Below, one piece after another: positions 12,055 through 23,840 of a DNA stretch of 64,000 bases; the first letter of the stretch is position 1; each line of letters opens with the position of its first letter. Source of the DNA: Ptiloglossa arizonensis (lineage: Eukaryota > Arthropoda > Insecta > Hymenoptera > Colletidae); assembly GCF_051014685.1 (NCBI RefSeq), contig NC_135055.1, positions 16,976,001 through 17,040,000 on the forward strand, in the 5' to 3' direction. The notes under the pieces are model-generated. The model searched no databases and was not told the origin of the DNA. It was given only the letters and a program-made list of their open reading frames with translations. Made by a program: the position numbers and the translations under genes.

Positions 12055-13000
12055 TTGGCGGTGAATTCGACGAATAATGCAACCTGGAATTGTACAAATT
12101 TTTATTCCCCTTTCCGAGAACTCTTGTTTCCTTTTATGGATAAAATAGCGAAACGATTGTTCGTCAACTTTTGGAAAAATCGTTACAATTCGATCGACGA
12201 ATTGGCTTGCTTTTCGTACACGTCGCTGGTTCTATTTTCAATGGGGACACTAGATCGAAACGAAGAACAAATCTGACAGTAAATTCAAGAACGAATGCAA
12301 AGCGAAGTATAAATTTTTATTCTCTCTTAAAAGAACTTCTTCGTCTCTTTTCAAAAGTGATGATCAGACAGTTATTCTTCTTTTGTGACGATTCTTGACA
12401 CGCTTTTAAATTCTTCGAATACTGTTTTCAAAAGTCTCGAGTATCAAGGATTGGACTACTTCCAATAAAACAATTTATTTCAACGGAGCCTTCGGATCGA
12501 AAGAAAGAAAAAATCTGGCAGTAAATTCAAGAGAGAATACACACCAGTGTTGTACAAATTTTTATTTTCTACCAAAAAAGACTCCTAGTTCTCTCTTGTA
12601 AAATAATACCGATGCGATTATTCTTCTTTCTTGTAACTTTTCTTCGATCCCCTTCAATTTCCCGGAAACTATTCCCAAAAGTCTCGAATTCCAAGAAACG
12701 AGCCACTTCCACTAAAATAACCTATACTTCCCACCGATTCCACTATAGATTGAGTATCATCCCCCAGCTGGAAACAAAGAAAGAGTCCAGCAATAAATTC
12801 AAGAACGAGTACACACAGTGGAGTTGTGCAAATTCATACCCACTTACGAAACCACTTCCGTATCAATTTTCGAAGGTAACACCGAAACGAACATTCTTCG
12901 ACTTTTCGAAAAATAAATTCTCGCAGATCTCGAGTCGCAAGTACCGGACCGTTGCCAATAAAACAGCACCGAAACGGTTGCTTTCGGGTTCGTTCATTTC
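12055..13000. repeat. Degenerate long-unit tandem repeat, about 220-270 bp x 4
   Basis: A landmark of the type GGCAGTAAATTCAAGA-CGAAT, then GTACAAATTTTTATT and a TTCTT/CTTTT block, recurs at about 12055, 12276, 12516 and 12787. Spacing is 221, 240 and 271 bp. The copies are well diverged with many indels. The 205-codon open frame at 12612-13229 runs through these copies and is not credible as a gene. Confidence 0.85.
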
Positions 13001-14130
13001 TTGTTTTTTTTTTTATACTTCTCACCGATCCGGCTCTCAATGGAGAATTATCCCTCGATCGAAACGAAGAAAGTTCGATATCGCAGGATACGGTCCCTTC
13101 CATTCGAGAGGGCAGGTCGGAGATAGAGAATCTTCGTTCGAGAGCAATCCTTTTTTTCGATGGGAACGAAATAAACGTGTTTCTCTATCCGTGGCGGTAC
13201 GGTGGATTCGGTTCAGCGGAGGATCGTAAGGTTATCGTACCTTATCCTGTTCGTACGGTGTTCCCAGCGATGGTAACCAATCTCTCGCAGCGATAATCCA
13301 CGGCGAATTGGCCATCTCAATTAATCGTAGCACCGAGGGTGGATGCGACAGAGCGAGACAGAGTTGATTCGCAATTGACGCAAACTGAAGAGAATAATTT
13401 GGATCGTCTAGCCGGGGTGTCGTTTCGATTTCCGCGTTCCCGCGTGAATGCGCGTGCAACACGGGCCAGGGCAGATGTAAACGAATAAACGCAGCCACTT
13501 GGGACGATAATTGAACATTTAATTAATCACGCAGAGGTGCCCCCACGCGCGCGAGCGCGAGCGCTCACGGGCCATCGAATCCTGGTACAATCGGCTTTGT
13601 TTGGCTAATTACGAAAAACCCCGAGTTATTTGTCGGTCGGATAAATAACGGTGCGACAATGTTGCTCCGATTTCGGTCGAACGGACTGCTAAATTCGTCC
13701 TGTTACGATGTTTGCCGACCGAATTGCACTCTCACAAACACGTAATTCGGCCCGCCTTTCTGTTCGTTTATACGGCATTGTTTGTTCGAAAATATGCGCG
13801 TATTGGGAAGGAGAGCTACAATTGGATTCAAATTGAGACAGGTTCGACGATAAATTATGTTCAATGGAGGGGGGCGGGGGGCTGACATGCTCGGTGCGGA
13901 TTGTTTTGAAAATTATGCTTCGCGCGAGATTTGTTGCGTGGAAAATGGTGTTTTTCCTGGGGAGGGGGTCGTTGAGAGACGAATGGGGTTATTTTTTTTT
14001 AAGTCGATCGGAAGATTTGTGGATCGATAGCTTCGAACGAAATTATTCTTACTTTTTACGCTGTCGGTTGATCGAGGATCCTATTCTCGGAAAGAAGCAT
14101 CGATATCTTTGTACACGTTAAATGTAACAC
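13001..14130. other. No gene recognised; CpG-rich block
   Basis: A CpG-rich stretch with many GCG and TCG words, most marked at 13250-13720. It has no recognisable coding or RNA gene. Confidence 0.6.
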
Positions 14131-14140
14131 TTAGGCAGGT

Positions 14141-14480
14141 ACTGGGATTTTGGAATAGGGTTGTGTTTAGACTCGGTTTTATCGAATGAGTCTCGTCGAT
14201 TCATTGGCAATGTTGTAACGAAGGTACGAAGACAGATATAATAATATTGAGTTTTGTTATAATTTTTCTCGACGTATTCTGGAGATCAACTTCGACTTTT
14301 TAAATAGAATTTTCTACTTTTTGCGCTACGAATAGATTAAGTATCGAATTCTAAGTAAGAAAAGTACCGATAATCTTGAAACCGATACTCAAAGTATTGG
14401 AACGATGGAATAGGGTCGTATTTGAGTTAATTTTTATCGTAAAAGTTTCGCTAATCACTCGATAGCATCGTTGCAAGGAG
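14141..14480. repeat. Two diverged copies of a repeat related to the 17.4-kb hairpin
   Basis: GGAATAGGGTTGTGTTTAGA at 14152 and GGAATAGGGTCGTATTTGAG at 14407 are about 255 bp apart. Both resemble the arm of the inverted repeat at 17405-17656 (GAATAGGGTCGTGTTTGGAC). They are probably old members of one dispersed family. Confidence 0.6.
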
Positions 14481-17400
14481 TGAAAGAGAAAAATATACTT
14501 TCGTTGGAAGATAAAATTCGAGTCGAGGAGCCACTCGTAGCGCAGGAACGTAAACAACGATGGGAGGACGACTTCGCGCCATAAATCCGAGGAGTGCTGC
14601 CTTGAAACCGAGGATCGCGGTGCCTCGATTATACGGGCAAAGTCAATAGCCCTTAGTCGGTACTATGGCGTCGCAATATCCTGTATTTGTAAACGATTAG
14701 CATACTGTCGTCACAATGAGCCGCGAATCGAGGGCAAATTCGCGAATCGGGGACGAATTCCCAGGGAATCGATGTTTTCTTAATAACGGTGCACCGGACG
14801 AGCCTTGTCGTTGATTCCTGCGACAACAATACCGAAACGGATCGATACCGCGACCGACATCGCGTCCCATTATCGATGATTATTCCTTGTCGAATACGCG
14901 CTCTCCTGCACTCGCTAAAAATCGTCCTTTCCCTCCTCCCCCGACCCCGGTTCGTTTTCCATTTCCGCGAACGGAGCACAGATCGTTCCACGTGTTATTA
15001 AAAATGGAAGATATTTTTCCAAGAAGAAATAACAAAAAAAAAAAGAAAATTACATTTACTCACAAATCCACCGTCGAAATATTTTTTTTTTCAATTCGCT
15101 CCATTTTTTTTTCGTCTACGAAAATTCGCAAACTAAGGTCACAGCTTACGGTGAATCTTATTGTTCAAAAATATGAATCATCGGCAATAAATTCGAAAGA
15201 TGCTACGATACTTTATTCCGATATGTTTTGTATGTTCTTTAGAGGGGTGTCCGTTCGAAGAAATTTTTTTCGTCCCCGTAGAAGATTTTTCACGCGTAAA
15301 TCTTCCAATACGGATGCTGGCACGCCTCGAGTATTTCACTTTTGTAATATCTTACGCACCGAAATATACATAGATATTCCTCGATCGGTTTTCATCGATT
15401 TCGCGGGCGGTCGGTTCCCGGTATTGGCCAAGAGAGCCACTTTTCCGGGGAATAAGTGTGTGGCAGGTGCTTTAGCCGAGGCTGGGCGGTAAATTTCCAG
15501 GATTTTATCGGTGGAAATTTAGAGACACCATAAAACCGCGCGTCGAACGAAGACGCATGTTTATGTGTATGGATATTTCCGGTTATTCCTTCGTGGGCGT
15601 AAAATACGGGAACGGGGCTATTGTCGTTAGCCGAAGATTTTACGACGGCGTAAAGCGACGTAAAAACTGTGTGCACGTACATGTGTGTGTATATATATAT
15701 ATATTCATGTGTGTGTGTGTGCTCCGTTTTAATAACCGCGAGCTTTTCGAAACTCTCGAAGAAAAGAGCGCGCGCGTCGTTAATGGCGGACGAAAGATCA
15801 CGTCTTCTTCGGATGTGACGTGAACACGGGGAGAGGATAAAAATAAGTATCGCGTTATAAATGGGATCCTTGCTTCTGAAACGTGGAATTTAATACGCAG
15901 AGAAATTGGAATACTTTTATCCTGTACCATACTTTATCTTTAAGGGCACCGTCAAGCATCGCGACCGTGAATTATCGCCCCGCGAAATGAAATTCGCAAA
16001 TTTTCATCCACCTTCCCGTTATTGTACACATTCGAATCGCTTAATTGTTCCCGAAGAAACTGAGAACCCTAATTTGTTACGCGGAGCGACGGAAACCGTT
16101 CACGGGAAAGTTTACGACGACACTGGAGATTAGAACAAATTAGGGCTCGCCGGTGAACTTATCGGAACTCCATAACTTCGAATCTTGCGATATTCAATAC
16201 TTTGAAGTTTGTAATAAAATTTCAGAGACGTGTCCTATCATTTGTTACTACTATTATTAAAGTATCGGCAGTAGAAACTAGTACCTTGCACTCTGATTCA
16301 AACGTAATTATTTTCTCATAAACATATCGACTTGAAACATTACGTTCGTCAAAGTTCGCCCAGAGAATTCAGGCGCGCGAGGCTCGTAGTTTTCACTCAC
16401 GAGGTTAACGGTACTACGGTTTTTCTTTAAATAGAAAAATAGCGCGTTTATTTTCGGAAAAAATATCGAATCGATACACCGAATTATTATCTCGGTTGAA
16501 TTCCCAAGACTTTTGCCCCGTGAAGTCTTAACCCGCGATTAAAATAGCCTAGCTACGGTCCTCGTTGCCAGGAAATCAACACGAATCGCCGCAAACCTCT
16601 CCAGTTCACCGAAAAACCAATCCACTTAAGCTCCATCAAAAATTCATCGCAGGTATCGGCCTTTTCTGCGGTCTTGGATCGCGGTGCTGCTAATTCCTGC
16701 GAATCGATCGTTCACCGAATTTAGACTCAGACCCGTTGAGGGAAACGCAGAAGCCCCGATATCCACGTGCTTTAATTAATTTCCCCTTTGCATCGCCGGC
16801 CAGACGTAAACGACATCGGCTCGACTATTTCAATTTACATCGGTCAGCCCCCGTAATTATTTCATTGAAACGGCAGTCGACTGACTCACGCGCGAAATCC
16901 GCCGAACCCGATACCCCAGCAACTAAATTACAGACCCTTGATCACTCGCTGCGGTCGAGACTCAAGCAAGATCCGAAGCGTTCTCAGACCGAAGCAGCGC
17001 GGAGCGGTCAATATGGTTTCTTTGCGAGTAGATTAGAGTCCCGTGAAATGGACTCCGGGGATCTCGTGTTCGTTACTCCATCGCGTACACCGTAAACCGC
17101 TCCGCGTCCGCCTTGGATCTATTTAACGAATTTCCAAGCGCTGGAAATATTTTTATTTCACTTTCGAAAGCGTTCGGTTCCTTTTTTCGTAACAAGCAAT
17201 CCACGACGATAGATCGTTTCTCTTTCGAGTTCGACATGCAAGGACGATGATTGTTCGAATATTTTTGGACGATATGTACGTTTGTACAATGGTGTTTGAC
17301 TATGAAGGAAAGAATCATCCTCTTTGGGGCCGAGAAAGAGGGTTGCAACACGCTGGCAGATGGATTTTTCATCCGAAGAATTTGAAATTTGTACACTTAG
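14481..17400. other. No gene recognised; includes a TG/TA microsatellite
   Basis: A TG-TA-TG compound microsatellite lies at about 15680-15723. A-rich and T-rich runs lie at 15023-15112. The rest is unique-looking DNA with no coding signature. Confidence 0.6.
15680..15723. repeat. Compound (TG)n(TA)n(TG)n microsatellite
   Basis: ATGTGTGTGTATATATATAT followed by ATTC and a second run of about eight TG units. Confidence 0.95.
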
Positions 17401-17404
17401 AATT

Positions 17405-17656
17405 GTATCTTCGCGAGAATATTACCGATAGATTGCTGAGGTTCTCCCGATGAAAATGAGTCCAAACACGACCCTGTTTGGACGATTTTTTATCACGGAA
17501 GTGGGGGACCGCTAACGTCACCCGCTAGAGGGCGCTACACTGGATAGCGCTGCGTCAGAAGAATCGTGTTTTCTTCGTGTAATCAAAAATAGTCCGAATA
17601 GGGTCGTGTTTGGACTCATTTTCAACGGGAGAACCTCAGCAATCCATTAAAGATAC
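17405..17656. mobile_element. MITE-like inverted-repeat element, about 250 bp
   Basis: Left arm: GATTGCTGAGGTTCTCCCG, then ATGAAAATGAGTCC, AAACACGACCCTGTTTGGAC and a T-rich run (17431-17497). Right arm, 17578-17645: the reverse complement of the same with a few changes. Outer ends GTATCTT (17405) and AAGATAC (17656) also match. The loop holds a smaller stem around AGGGCGCTA / TAGCGCT. There is no coding capacity. Known: short, non-coding elements with long inverted repeats are typical of MITEs. I could not fix a target-site duplication. Confidence 0.75.
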
Positions 17657-20600
17657 CCTACCGAAGGTACAACGAGAAATACAAAAGTTCTCAAACGTTC
17701 AAAGACATCGAAAACGTGGTAACTGCGCTAAACAGTTTACGATATATTTCTCTAAAACAAATCAAACCTTTAATACTCGATATACACGGATTGTTCGCGC
17801 AACAGTTGCGCGAAAAACATTGATAATTTGAAAACGGTGCAATTTCCATGTATGGTGCAACGCGAACGTGTATTCCCATTCGCGATTCCAGCGTGATTCG
17901 TCTTGGCGTTTCCAACGAAGACACGCGTCCTTCCATCGCGAGCCACCTTAACATAAATCGATTTTCGGGCCGAGCTTTCCATATTCATCGGGCTGGAATA
18001 AATCTGCCACGGTTATCGGACTTCGAATAACGCGCGCTGCTTCGGAAACAATAACCAGCCCATTATCCCTCGCACGACAATAAAACGCATACAGTACGCG
18101 CGCGCGACAAACACACACACAGAGAGAGAGAGAGAGAGTAACGTACACAATCGTTGATTTCGGTGATCCGAGATACGATGCAATTTTCGAGGGCACGAGC
18201 GCCGTTGCATAAAACAAGCGAGGGCCGACGAGCATTGTGCCCGAGCAGATGACTAATTAACGAAGGGGTTAAAACAAGGGGCGGGGAGTGGGTGGGTGAC
18301 GCGTGGTGGGGGGGAAAGGGTGCGCTCGGTTAATGAACCTGCGGCGAGGCATCGAGCTCTCGGTTCCCCGAATTGGCCGACGAAACTATGCGAGTCATCC
18401 CTAAAGCTGTCCATTCGGACGGTCTGGAATCATTATTCAAGCTCTCTTCTGCCACCTGAGCGAAGGATTCGCGGCTCAGAGAGAGATAGAGAGAGAGCGA
18501 GGAAGCAGAAGTGGTTATTGGAGTGGACAGCTTCGTTCGGGCGGAGAGACGGGGGCGAGCGAGTGAGAAACGACAATGTCTGAACAGGACGAGGGAGGGT
18601 GGTTGCTCGAAAGGAGAAAGAGGGGCGGTGGTGGGCGGTGTGGAGGGGCTGAAAATGAAATACGAGGAGGTTGCGAAGAACGAGAAACGACAGAAATAGA
18701 TGGATCTTTATTACGCGGTGCAAGATACGATGAAAGTAAATCGAGGATGCCGCGTGCTATCGAAGCTCGAGTAAAATGGATGAGAGAGCGAAGGGATGAA
18801 AGCGCGGAGATGGATGAAACGCCTGCCGGAAAATGTGAAATAGGTTTTCGCTGATGTTCGTTAGCGATTCGTCTGCACGGTATTTTCGGCGGATGGAACT
18901 AATGCTACCCGGGAGGAGTTTTCCCGTTTGAAATTCTAGTGCACCCGAAAGAACATTTTGTGGATTTCTTGCACACACGGTGGCCAAGGGAAACGCTGGT
19001 TTCTGGAATTATTGTCGAAATTCGGTCGCGAGCGATCCTGAAAATTGGACGAAGGTAAGTGATTCGTTGATTCGAGCGAAAACGAGGAGAATTGACGATT
19101 TGTTTTAAAATTTAAACATTCCAGGTCTTCGGGACACCTGTACTATGGTAAATAATTATTTGATTGTGAATCATTTATTTCGATAGACGGTAGATTGAGT
19201 AATCGGAAAGTAAAACGAAGGCTGCTAAAATCGTGTAATATTTTATAGCGAGTCCCCTCGATGATATTCGTTGAAGAAAATAATGTTATCGTAGAATGAT
19301 TTAACGTACGTTTATACCAGGGTTAAGGGAAAAGAAGATAACAGGGTAGAACATATTTCTGGACAGTGCTCGTATATGTATGTATATGTACTTGCTTCTG
19401 TTCTTACATAGATCTTACGGAATTCGTTCATTTCCGGATAAATCATTCTCGATGGAAGATATTGGTAATTCTGAGAAACGAGAAGTGGAACGAGCGAGGA
19501 ACGAGAGTTTGAGCATGAGATTCGACAACGAGAGGTAGACGAGAAAATAGTCGACGGGAGAAACGAATACAAATCGTCGGAAACGCGATCGAATTTTCCA
19601 CGCGGGGAGCACGAAGCTCGGTGCTCGTCCCACTGGTACGGTACTGCGTAACTATACTAGCCTTCTTTCCTTGGACGAAGTCGATAGAATTATAATCACG
19701 TCATCAACCGCTTAGAAAATTTCTCTTTCCTCTTCCGTGTTATCTTTTCCACTATTATGTACTCTCCATACGGAAGAAAAATCGTGGAAGAAAATTTTGC
19801 ATCGTTCGACAAGCTCTGTATTGATTCTTTTCAAAAGTGCATCGATGCAGCTGGAAAATGCAACTGCACTTATTTTTTTAAAACGAAACTCTACAGTTTT
19901 CTTTTCACACGAGTTGATTCCTCGTGTTGTACCGAATCGAAAAAATAATATATTTCGAAATCTCGCGAAACACTATTTTTTCTCACACTGTACCCTAACA
20001 CTCTTGTACGACACGAGGCATCAATTCGTGTACAAAAATTCGTACCGCACGACGAGCTTGTCGAACGATGCAACATTTTTCTCCACCATTTTTTTCTCTA
20101 TCCTAGATAGGGATAGGGTTACAGTCCGGCACAGTCACTGGATCCGCCTTGTATTTTAGAGAGGAGAAACACGATCCCTTCGTTATTCGTAAACCGAGAA
20201 TTTTTACGATACGGGAAACGACAAAAATTCTTTCATCGACCGGTGTGCTTTTTACGTTTCCCTCGCGGTAAGAATGGCCGTGTACCGTTGGTGAATTTCA
20301 CGGTCACGGGAGCGTAAGACTCTCCGGTCAAAAAATTTGTCTCGGTCGACGTTAAAAGGAGCGGTGAACGAGAACGAGGGAAGCTCGAGTGGTGAAGTAA
20401 GCCACAGGGAAGACAAGCTCGTCGTACGATGGTTCTGCATTTGTTCGCGAAACGAACTCGTAGAACTTTGCTCGTTCGGGCCAACCCTCGGAAACAGCCA
20501 CTTACGCTAACGCGAGGCTCAACCGGACGATCCGGGCTGGATCAACGCGATCCAACTTTCCAAACAGTGTCGAGCACACTTCCGCTTTGCGCGACGAAAC

Positions 20601-20872
20601 ATCGCGGTCAACGCGATACGTCGATGGTTGGTCGTGCGTTTTCAGAATTTTTTAAGTAGATCAAGTCTGAGAATATATTCTACGTAAGTATACGATAAAA
20701 CGTATACAATATTTTAGTAAATATAACATTTTTTTCCAATTAACGATTCCACGTATCAGAGACGGTGAACCAGAACGGAGACGTAAATATTTTTCTCAGA
20801 AACCATTACGTAATTAATACAATGTAAACACACAGTATGTATGCAGATACATGTGCATAGAATAATTTATAC
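17657..20872. other. No gene recognised
   Basis: Contains an AC/AG microsatellite (18109-18138), a purine-rich block around 18470-18710 and ordinary mixed-composition DNA. No family features were seen in the open frames. Confidence 0.6.
18109..18138. repeat. (AC)n(AG)n microsatellite
   Basis: Six AC units run directly into about nine AG units. Confidence 0.95.
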
Positions 20873-21080
20873 TTAACCCTTGAATGCACAGTTTTGGTCG
20901 AAAGTTGTCGATAAGATTCTAAACGATTATTTTACGCTTTGTAATAAAGTGGATAGATGAATCGAAATTAAAATTGACAACAATGTATCGTAGAGATAGA
21001 ACGAAGAATGGGAAACACGCGTGTACGTAAAAGAGAAATAAATGAATACTGTTCTGTCACTGTACCCACTTAAAGGTTAA
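20873..21080. mobile_element. Possible TTAA-flanked MITE, 208 bp
   Basis: The left end is TTAACCCTTGAATGCACAG. The right end, read on the other strand, is TTTAACCTTTAAGTGGGTAC followed by AGTG. The ends pair imperfectly over about 20 bp and both lie at TTAA-type sites. The inside is AT-rich and non-coding. TTAA ends suggest piggyBac-type mobilisation, but the ends are imperfect and this is an inference. Confidence 0.4.
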
Positions 21081-23750
21081 ATTCAGTTAGTCGATTACAC
21101 CGGTGGAGGAGGGTCGACTTCCGCAAGAATCTCGTCGCTGAAAGGATGACCCAGTTCCCGAGTCGAAGAGTGAAGGATTACCTCGACGAAAAGTTTGCGA
21201 TCTGAACACGCGTTTAACAAGCATAAGACCGCCGGCAGTCGGTCGATATTGTCACACGTGGATAACATGGTTTAACCTCTCGGGGATGTATCTTCGGGAT
21301 AATCTACGAGGAATTATTTTTCTCGAGTAACGACGTCGTGCTGGAACCTCCTTTATCAAACGGTGGATAAAAATGTTCGCATAAGGGAATATTCACGCAA
21401 TGGGACAACAAGTGGTCGGCGCTCGATTTTATTTAATACTCGCGACAAAATGGAATAGAATCGATACAATTTGTAGATAACTTCGTATACAAATATAATA
21501 AAAAGAAAAACACTACTAAAAATATAAAAAATACAATACCGTTCGAGCTTCGATCCTCAAAGGAAATTAAATCAAATTTTGTGAATCGCGAATACTATAT
21601 TTTCAACAGCTTCGTCCCATGATACTTTCCGTAGCGTTTTCTTCCATTTCGTAAATTAGTTGACAATTTCGTAGAAAATATTGCTGTCACGTATTTCCTC
21701 GTTATTTATGTACCTACGTCCCTAATGGTTTAATCGAAGGGGACACGAAGGGCTCGAAAATACGTAACGGGCGAACGGAATCAATTGGTACGATTTTAAT
21801 CGCTTTCTTACTCGCGAGCGTTCGATCATCTTCCCGCAATCGTTTTCCAATCGACCGGAACGCCCATTCATTCTCGCGGAGGAAATAAAAATAACAGGTC
21901 TGCGTCGATGACGTATCGTTCAACGCAACCCCGGTTCGTTCTGGAGCACCCTTGTTTTCTTTTCCCTCTTTTTTCGGGAACCGTCTGTATTTCTTACACC
22001 GGGGGAGACGCGATCGAGGTCGAAGCATTAGCGACAGGACAAATCGATGGATTACGTCACGGACGACGTCTCTTCTGGAGACAAGTTTCCCTCTCCTACA
22101 CTCACGATACCCTCCCCTTTTAACCACCGTGTCTATAAACGACACTCGATGTCAATTAATGTTTTCCGTCGTTTACGATGCATAGTCATCTATGCCCGCG
22201 AGATCGACGACACTGAGGAATAATTACAGAACTTTATTGGCATTTTCTATTACAACCGTCGATCGATTCTTTCAATGGAATTAATTAGAGAAGGAAAATC
22301 GAAAGAGTCCACTCGATTGACACTGACAAGTATGTCTTTTGTAAATTGAACATTCTTTTAGAATTTCATTTCTTTTCAACGCGTACAGGTTAATCAAGTA
22401 CGGTTGTACACGTGTGTTGCTTTCTGTATATTTTCACGATTTTTCGAACGTATACGTTCAAAGGTTAGCAATTTTCTTCGGGTCGGAGAACCGAACGAAA
22501 TAAAAAAAAGTAGTTCGGTGAAATGTCCACGAACTTAATTAAAGCGACAATTGCGTTTTGACATTAATTAACGCGTCTGTCCGGCTGGTATATGTTTAAG
22601 TGTCTTTGTTGTCCTGCGTTCCGCGACCGTGTAGGAAAATAATGAGAGTCGGACAAAAGGCTGCCGTGGCCGCATTGTTGGCCGCGGACGTCCGCGGTGA
22701 AGCGGCGGGTGCATAAAGGAAAACCGGAAACGATGTCGATACCGCGTGCCAGACTGCACCGGTACGCTTCCCACACGGTTTTTGACGGGTCGCGAATCAC
22801 TGGAACTGGAGGAATCGCAATTGACCAGACCCTGACTCGCGTTCTCAGCTTTCTCGTTACACGTATCGTCGGGTCTGAACGTTATTTACTCGATTTTGTC
22901 CAAAAAGTTTTGAAAAAGATGTCGAGAAACGAGAGAGAATGTCACGAGACGAGGGAGAACTTAAAATGATTGTTAACTTTGCAACGGTTGCGATCGATCG
23001 ACGGAGAGGGAATTTGGTAAATTTCTGTGGGAAAGTTAGCGATGTATAATTAAAAAAAAAGTATTTCCAACCTCGACAGAGCTACATTTTTCATTGGCTT
23101 CAAGTTTCCTCTCGAGCACTGTTTGATCTTCCGGTTGTATGCAGAAGACGTTCCGTAGGAAACTGCAGCGTAAGTTTTAACGATATGCAGCTTTGAATTC
23201 AGGACATCCGTATTACGATCGTGATTATGCAATCGTACAGAAACGGAGGTGGATTCGATATTTTTTCGGGTTAAGATGTGATTTCCGGCTTCGTTCCCGG
23301 GACGAGAATACTCGATCATTAATTCCGGACGTTCGCGTTAAAATACGACTGGAACGATTCCCCACCGATGAAATCGACCTGTGAAATATAATTATTTCTC
23401 CAACTTTAACCCGAAACGGCAATAATTTCGGTTTAATCGAGTTTGAATTTTCACCGAAATAAATTCGAAGAAATCTCTATCGGAATATTTTATTATCAAT
23501 ACTTGGGGATAGCATGGAAATAGATTTTCCACATTACTTCCATTTCTGTCGCTGCTGAATTAATCACAATCGTATCTGAACCAATAAAGCCCAGAAATGC
23601 AAAGAAATGCCCAGTACGTATTTTAAACACCTAAATTGAATCCAATTAAAATTGTTCTTCAAATAAATATAGCCCCATTTCGATCAGCTTAATTGTCAAC
23701 ACGAAATATTTTCCAGTACTTAGTCCACACAAGATCCGAAAATGTGAAGA
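21081..23750. other. No gene recognised
   Basis: Mixed composition. Open frames such as 21714-22145 (minus, 143 codons) have no recognisable domain. Confidence 0.6.
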
Positions 23751-23756
23751 AACTCT

Positions 23757-23840
23757 CCCATATTAATTCTCCCCATATTAATTCCCCCCATATTAATTCC
23801 CCCCATATTAATTCCCTCCATATTAATTCCCCCCACATTA
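23757..23840. repeat. 15-bp tandem repeat x about 5.5
   Basis: The unit TATTAATTCCCCCCA is repeated with exact 15-bp spacing at 23761, 23776, 23791, 23806 and 23821, with partial copies at both ends. Being a multiple of three, it leaves an open minus-strand frame with a five-residue repeat, which I regard as incidental. Confidence 0.95.

Noticed and set aside
12612..13229. 205-codon plus-strand open frame, the longest in the window, as a gene
   Set aside because: It runs across copies of a degenerate tandem repeat and shows no recognisable motifs.
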